This document shows, one piece after another, positions 61,316 to 64,000 of a stretch of 64,000 bases of DNA. Every line of letters begins with the position of its first letter. Positions within the stretch are counted from its first letter, which is position 1. The notes under the pieces are model-generated. The model had not been told where the DNA came from. It did not search any database and saw only the letters and a list, made by a program, of their open reading frames with translations. This stretch comes from JACSRF01 sp963695505 (GTDB lineage: Bacteria > Chloroflexota > Anaerolineae > Promineifilales > Promineifilaceae): positions 310,001-374,000 of the forward strand of contig CAVOGX010000014.1 in NCBI GenBank assembly GCA_963695505.1. Reading direction: 5' to 3'. Made by a program: the position numbers and the translations under genes.

Positions 61316-62995
61316 ATGCGCCCAAAGGAAAACAGCTTGTTCGAATCCCAGGAAATTTCACCCGAAGAAGTACCCGAACCCGATACAGGCGAAAGCGGCG
61401 GCGTGGTCAAAGCGGCAGCCATCCTGGCCATAGGCAATATTGCCAGCCGCATTTTGGGGCTGGTTCGCGAAACGGTCAAGGCTAATCTATTTGGCGCGTC
61501 TGGCCTGCTGGCTGCCTTTGAAGTGGCCGCCTACATTCCTGTCAGCTTGTTTGACCTGATTATTGGCGGCATGGTCAACTCGTCGCTGGTGCCCGTTTTC
61601 AGCGAATATGCGGCTAAAGAGCGGCGCGCCGAACTGTGGCAGGTGCTCAGCATGGTGCTGAGCGCGGCTTCGGTACTGCTCCTGGTGGTGGTAGTGGTGG
61701 TGGAGGTTTTTACGCCGCAGGTAGCCTGGATTATTGGCGCGCGCAATTTTACCGACCCGACACTGACGGAAACGGCCGTACGCTTGATGCGTCTGGCTAC
61801 CCCTGCCGTTTTCTTTATGAGCATCGCCAGCATCCTCACCGGCATGCTCTATGCCCTCAAACGATTCGCTATCCCCGCCTTTATGGGCGCAGTGCTCAAT
61901 GGGGCCATCGTCATCAGCGCCCTGCTGCGGCCGGGGCATATTGACAGCCTGGTGTGGGGGCTGCTTGCCGGGTCCCTGCTGCAAATATTGCTGCAGTGGC
62001 CGGCGTTGGGGCGGGCGCGGCTCAGTTGGCGGCTAAATTGGCGGCATCCGGCCATTCGCCGTATTTTGCAGCTCTACGCGCCCATCGTGGGCGGCCTAAT
62101 TATTACCCAACTGGCCGTTGCCCTGAGCCTGAACCTGGCCACGCGCATCGGTGACAACTCCATCGCCTACATGAAATTCGCCACTACCCTCATCCAGTTT
62201 CCCCTGGGGCTGATTGTGACGGCGCTCTCCATTGCCACGCTGCCCACGCTGTCGCGGCAGGCGCTAGGCCAGCTCGAAACCTTCAAACAGACTATGGCTG
62301 AAGGTATTCGTCTAGTAATTACGCTGATTTTGCCCGCCACAACTGGGCTGTTTGCCCTGGCGCTGCCCATCATCGCCCTGCTGTTCGAGCATGGCGAGTT
62401 CACGCCGCAAGACACGCAGGTAACGGCCCTGGTGCTGCGCGTCTACTTGTTCGGCCTGCCATTTGCGGCGGTAGACCAGATGCTGGTGTTTGCCTCTTAC
62501 GCGCGCAAGGATACGCTGCGCCCGGCGCTGGTGGGGGTGGTGAGCATTCTCATTTACCTGGGCACGGCCGTTCTGCTGCGCGCCCCTCTGGGAAATTTGG
62601 GGCAAACCATGGGCCAAAATATGAACCTGCAGGGCGCGGCGGGGCTGGACACCTTGAGCAATGGCCTGCTGAGCCTGATGGTGGCAGACACGGTGAAACA
62701 CATTGTGCACACGGCGCTGATGGTGTGGCTATTGCGGCGGCAGTTGGGGGGCATTGGCGGTTATGGGGTTACGGCCGTTACGCTAAAATCAATTGCCGCA
62801 GCGGGGATCACAGGGTTGGCTGCCTGGGGAGCGGCTGGTGTGCTAACGTCGCTGCTGCCCGAAAGCCTGCCGGGCAGGCTGCTGCTGGTCACGGCTGCGG
62901 GGTTGGCCGGCCTCCTGGCATATATGCTCATGGCCATGCTGTTCAACATCCAGGAAGCCAAAGCGCTACCACGTTTGCTGCGCCGCCGTAAATAA
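61316..62995 (+). CDS. murJ: Lipid II flippase MurJ (MviN family)
   Basis: 559 aa from ATG 61316, with no strong ribosome site. About 14 helices. Conserved MurJ features: AAILAIGNIASRILGLVRET in helix 1, FEVAAYIPVSLFDLIIGGMV with SSLVPVFSEYAA, LMRLATPAVFFMSIASILTG, and the helix-7 Arg/Leu region. MurJ flips lipid II for peptidoglycan synthesis. The presence of MurJ fits a Chloroflexota member with a peptidoglycan-like wall. It is followed 131 bp later by an FHA-domain gene in the same direction. Four ACGGCCGT sites lie in or just before the gene. Confidence 0.92.
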   Translation: MRPKENSLFESQEISPEEVPEPDTGESGGVVKAAAILAIGNIASRILGLVRETVKANLFGASGLLAAFEVAAYIPVSLFDLIIGGMVNSSLVPVFSEYAAKERRAELWQVLSMVLSAASVLLLVVVVVVEVFTPQVAWIIGARNFTDPTLTETAVRLMRLATPAVFFMSIASILTGMLYALKRFAIPAFMGAVLNGAIVISALLRPGHIDSLVWGLLAGSLLQILLQWPALGRARLSWRLNWRHPAIRRILQLYAPIVGGLIITQLAVALSLNLATRIGDNSIAYMKFATTLIQFPLGLIVTALSIATLPTLSRQALGQLETFKQTMAEGIRLVITLILPATTGLFALALPIIALLFEHGEFTPQDTQVTALVLRVYLFGLPFAAVDQMLVFASYARKDTLRPALVGVVSILIYLGTAVLLRAPLGNLGQTMGQNMNLQGAAGLDTLSNGLLSLMVADTVKHIVHTALMVWLLRRQLGGIGGYGVTAVTLKSIAAAGITGLAAWGAAGVLTSLLPESLPGRLLLVTAAGLAGLLAYMLMAMLFNIQEAKALPRLLRRRK

Positions 62996-63126
62996 TCACC
63001 CCCTCTCGCCTCGCTGCCTGGGATCATGTAAAATGGGTTCAACGGTACAAAGCTTCCCTTTGGTTCGTTTAACTTTGTATCTTTGTCTCTTGGTTCCTTT
63101 GTATGAATTTCAGTGAGGAGATGCGC

Positions 63127-63846
63127 GTGACCGCCAAATTCCAACTCGTTGTTGAGCAAGGCCCTCGCCGAGGGCAGGCTTTCCCGTTAGAAAACAGCAT
63201 TATTACCATTGGCCGAGACCCGCTGCTGGACGTTGCCCTGGCCGATCCCGAAGTCTCGCGGCAGCATGCGCGCATGGCCCGCGATGAAAACGGTGATTAT
63301 AAAATTCAGGACTTGGGGAGTACCAATGGCACTTTTGTTAATGGGCAGCGGCTGGGCGGCGAGCCTTACACGTTGAGCGCCGGGCAGGAAATTGTCCTGG
63401 GCAGCAGCGTGGTCTTGAGATACGAACTGGCCACGACGGAAACGGATTTGCCAGCAGCAACGCCACCAGAGGAAGGGGGAACGGCCGTTTCTGCTCAGCC
63501 TACTTTTTCTATGGAAAGCCTGGACGAATTCGCCCCAGAACTGGATGAGCCGGTATTTCTGGGCGATACAGGCGACCTGCAAGAGAGCCCGCCGCAGACC
63601 GACCGGCTAACTGCGCCGCAGCCACCGATACCAGAACCAACTTATACCCCGGCTGAACCACTGCGCGCTCCAGGGTCTGCACCCTTTGTGCCTACCGGTC
63701 CCAGCGACAAAGAACAAAAGCGCAAGAGAACCATCACCTGGGTGGTGGCAACCATTGTGCTGCTGTTGCTGTGCTGCTGTGGGTTTTTGCTGTCAGCCTG
63801 GTTCTGGTGGGGCGACCCGCTGATGGAGGCTTTAGGCGTTTACTAA
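63127..63846 (+). CDS. Membrane-anchored FHA-domain protein
   Basis: 239 aa from GTG 63127, chosen because GAGGAG lies 6 bp upstream; ATG 63103 would give 247 aa. The N-terminal FHA domain (IITIGRDPLLDVALADPEVS, then RQHARM, STNGTFVNG) binds phosphothreonine peptides. A Pro/Glu/Thr linker of about 95 residues leads to one C-terminal helix (TWVVATIVLLLLCCCGFLLS), so the FHA domain is cytoplasmic. The position after MurJ suggests a role in cell-envelope control, as in actinobacterial MviN-FhaA pairs. That analogy is an inference. Confidence 0.85.
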   Translation: MTAKFQLVVEQGPRRGQAFPLENSIITIGRDPLLDVALADPEVSRQHARMARDENGDYKIQDLGSTNGTFVNGQRLGGEPYTLSAGQEIVLGSSVVLRYELATTETDLPAATPPEEGGTAVSAQPTFSMESLDEFAPELDEPVFLGDTGDLQESPPQTDRLTAPQPPIPEPTYTPAEPLRAPGSAPFVPTGPSDKEQKRKRTITWVVATIVLLLLCCCGFLLSAWFWWGDPLMEALGVY

Positions 63847-63902
63847 CACCTCTTTGCGGTAATCCACAAGCCATCATCCGCCAGGAACTACTTTGGAAAA
63901 TG

Positions 63903-63937
63903 AAAAAAGACCGGTGCAATGCAGTCCGGTCTTTTTT
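63903..63937. terminator. Bidirectional rho-independent terminator
   Basis: AAAAAAGACCGG and CCGGTCTTTTTT form a 12-bp stem, including the A/T ends, around TGCAATGCAGT. It ends the FHA transcript and also the convergent partial gene at the right edge. Confidence 0.9.
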
Positions 63938-63955
63938 GTTACACGGTTTTGCCCA

Positions 63956-64000
63956 TCAAGAAGCGTTGTCCTGCTCCTCTTTGAGTATGATTTCGTGCTC
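63956..64000 (-). CDS. C-terminal end of an unidentified protein (cut by window edge)
   Basis: The minus strand reads EHEIILKEEQDNAS then a TGA stop at 63956-63958, immediately beyond the shared terminator. The 14 acidic residues are too few to name a family. The position and the terminator make a real gene likely. Confidence 0.4.
   Translation of the reverse strand, partial: EHEIILKEEQDNAS

Noticed and set aside
1..64000. rRNA, tRNA, replication origin or prophage
   Set aside because: No conserved rRNA segment, tRNA cloverleaf, DnaA-box cluster or phage structural gene was recognised on reading both strands.

Overview
The window looks like bacterial chromosome from a Chloroflexota lineage, probably Anaerolineae-like. 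This is inferred from moderately high GC, LacI-type control of maltose-type ABC transporters, many GH13 enzymes, a fused isobutyryl-CoA mutase, DUF433/DUF5615 pairs and RRM proteins with Gly/Arg tails. No rRNA or tRNA gene was recognised, so the taxonomy is not proven. No gene-free stretch exceeds about 320 bp.

Layout. 1-3865: a minus-strand operon (HTH regulator, PucC-like MFS transporter, ferrochelatase, sucrase/ferredoxin-like protein) behind a 320-bp leader with a 10-bp-phased four-repeat array, two palindromes and a long hairpin. 3866-9000: a NicO-type transporter fused to a propeller, a repeat-built membrane protein and DegV. 8897-12283: phosphofructokinase and a ROK sugar kinase separated by a complete IS630-type element. 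12295-19250: MFS transporter, membrane zinc peptidase with a 48-aa partner, Eis-like acetyltransferase, MmuM, and a TAP-like secreted hydrolase. 19348-20754: an IS4-type element inserted exactly at the stop codon of a large secreted serine protease (20757-23995). 24153-38736: a carbohydrate island with amylosucrase, TreS, two alpha-glucosidases, a glucosylglycerol-hydrolase-like GH13 enzyme, lacI and malEFG. 38813-43687: a kinase-fold protein, a REC-cyclase, an LLM oxidoreductase and an FAD oxidoreductase. 43739-49720: three toxin-antitoxin-like pairs around a badly frame-broken icmF, plus an icmF 5' remnant. 49802-57413: MoaD-like protein, formamidase, a small cytochrome bc operon, a RemA-like protein, a molbindin and a permease-USP fusion. 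57463-64000: a DEAD-box helicase divergent from two RRM proteins, a META lipoprotein, MurJ and an FHA protein.

How the parts fit. The carbohydrate island imports oligosaccharides, hydrolyses them, and interconverts sucrose, glucan, maltose and trehalose; LacI has a clear operator/promoter between itself and the divergent GH13 genes. Phosphofructokinase and the ROK kinase feed the same hexose flux. The helicase and RRM proteins suggest an RNA-remodelling locus.

The most striking signal is not a gene. The palindrome ACGGCCGT occurs about 80 times by hand count (about one expected by chance), inside genes, between genes and in terminators, often extended to GAAACGGCCGTTTC. It resembles the cyanobacterial HIP1 phenomenon. 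A caution: about two dozen reading-frame breaks in otherwise conserved genes suggest consensus indel errors, so broken genes here should not be assumed to be true pseudogenes.
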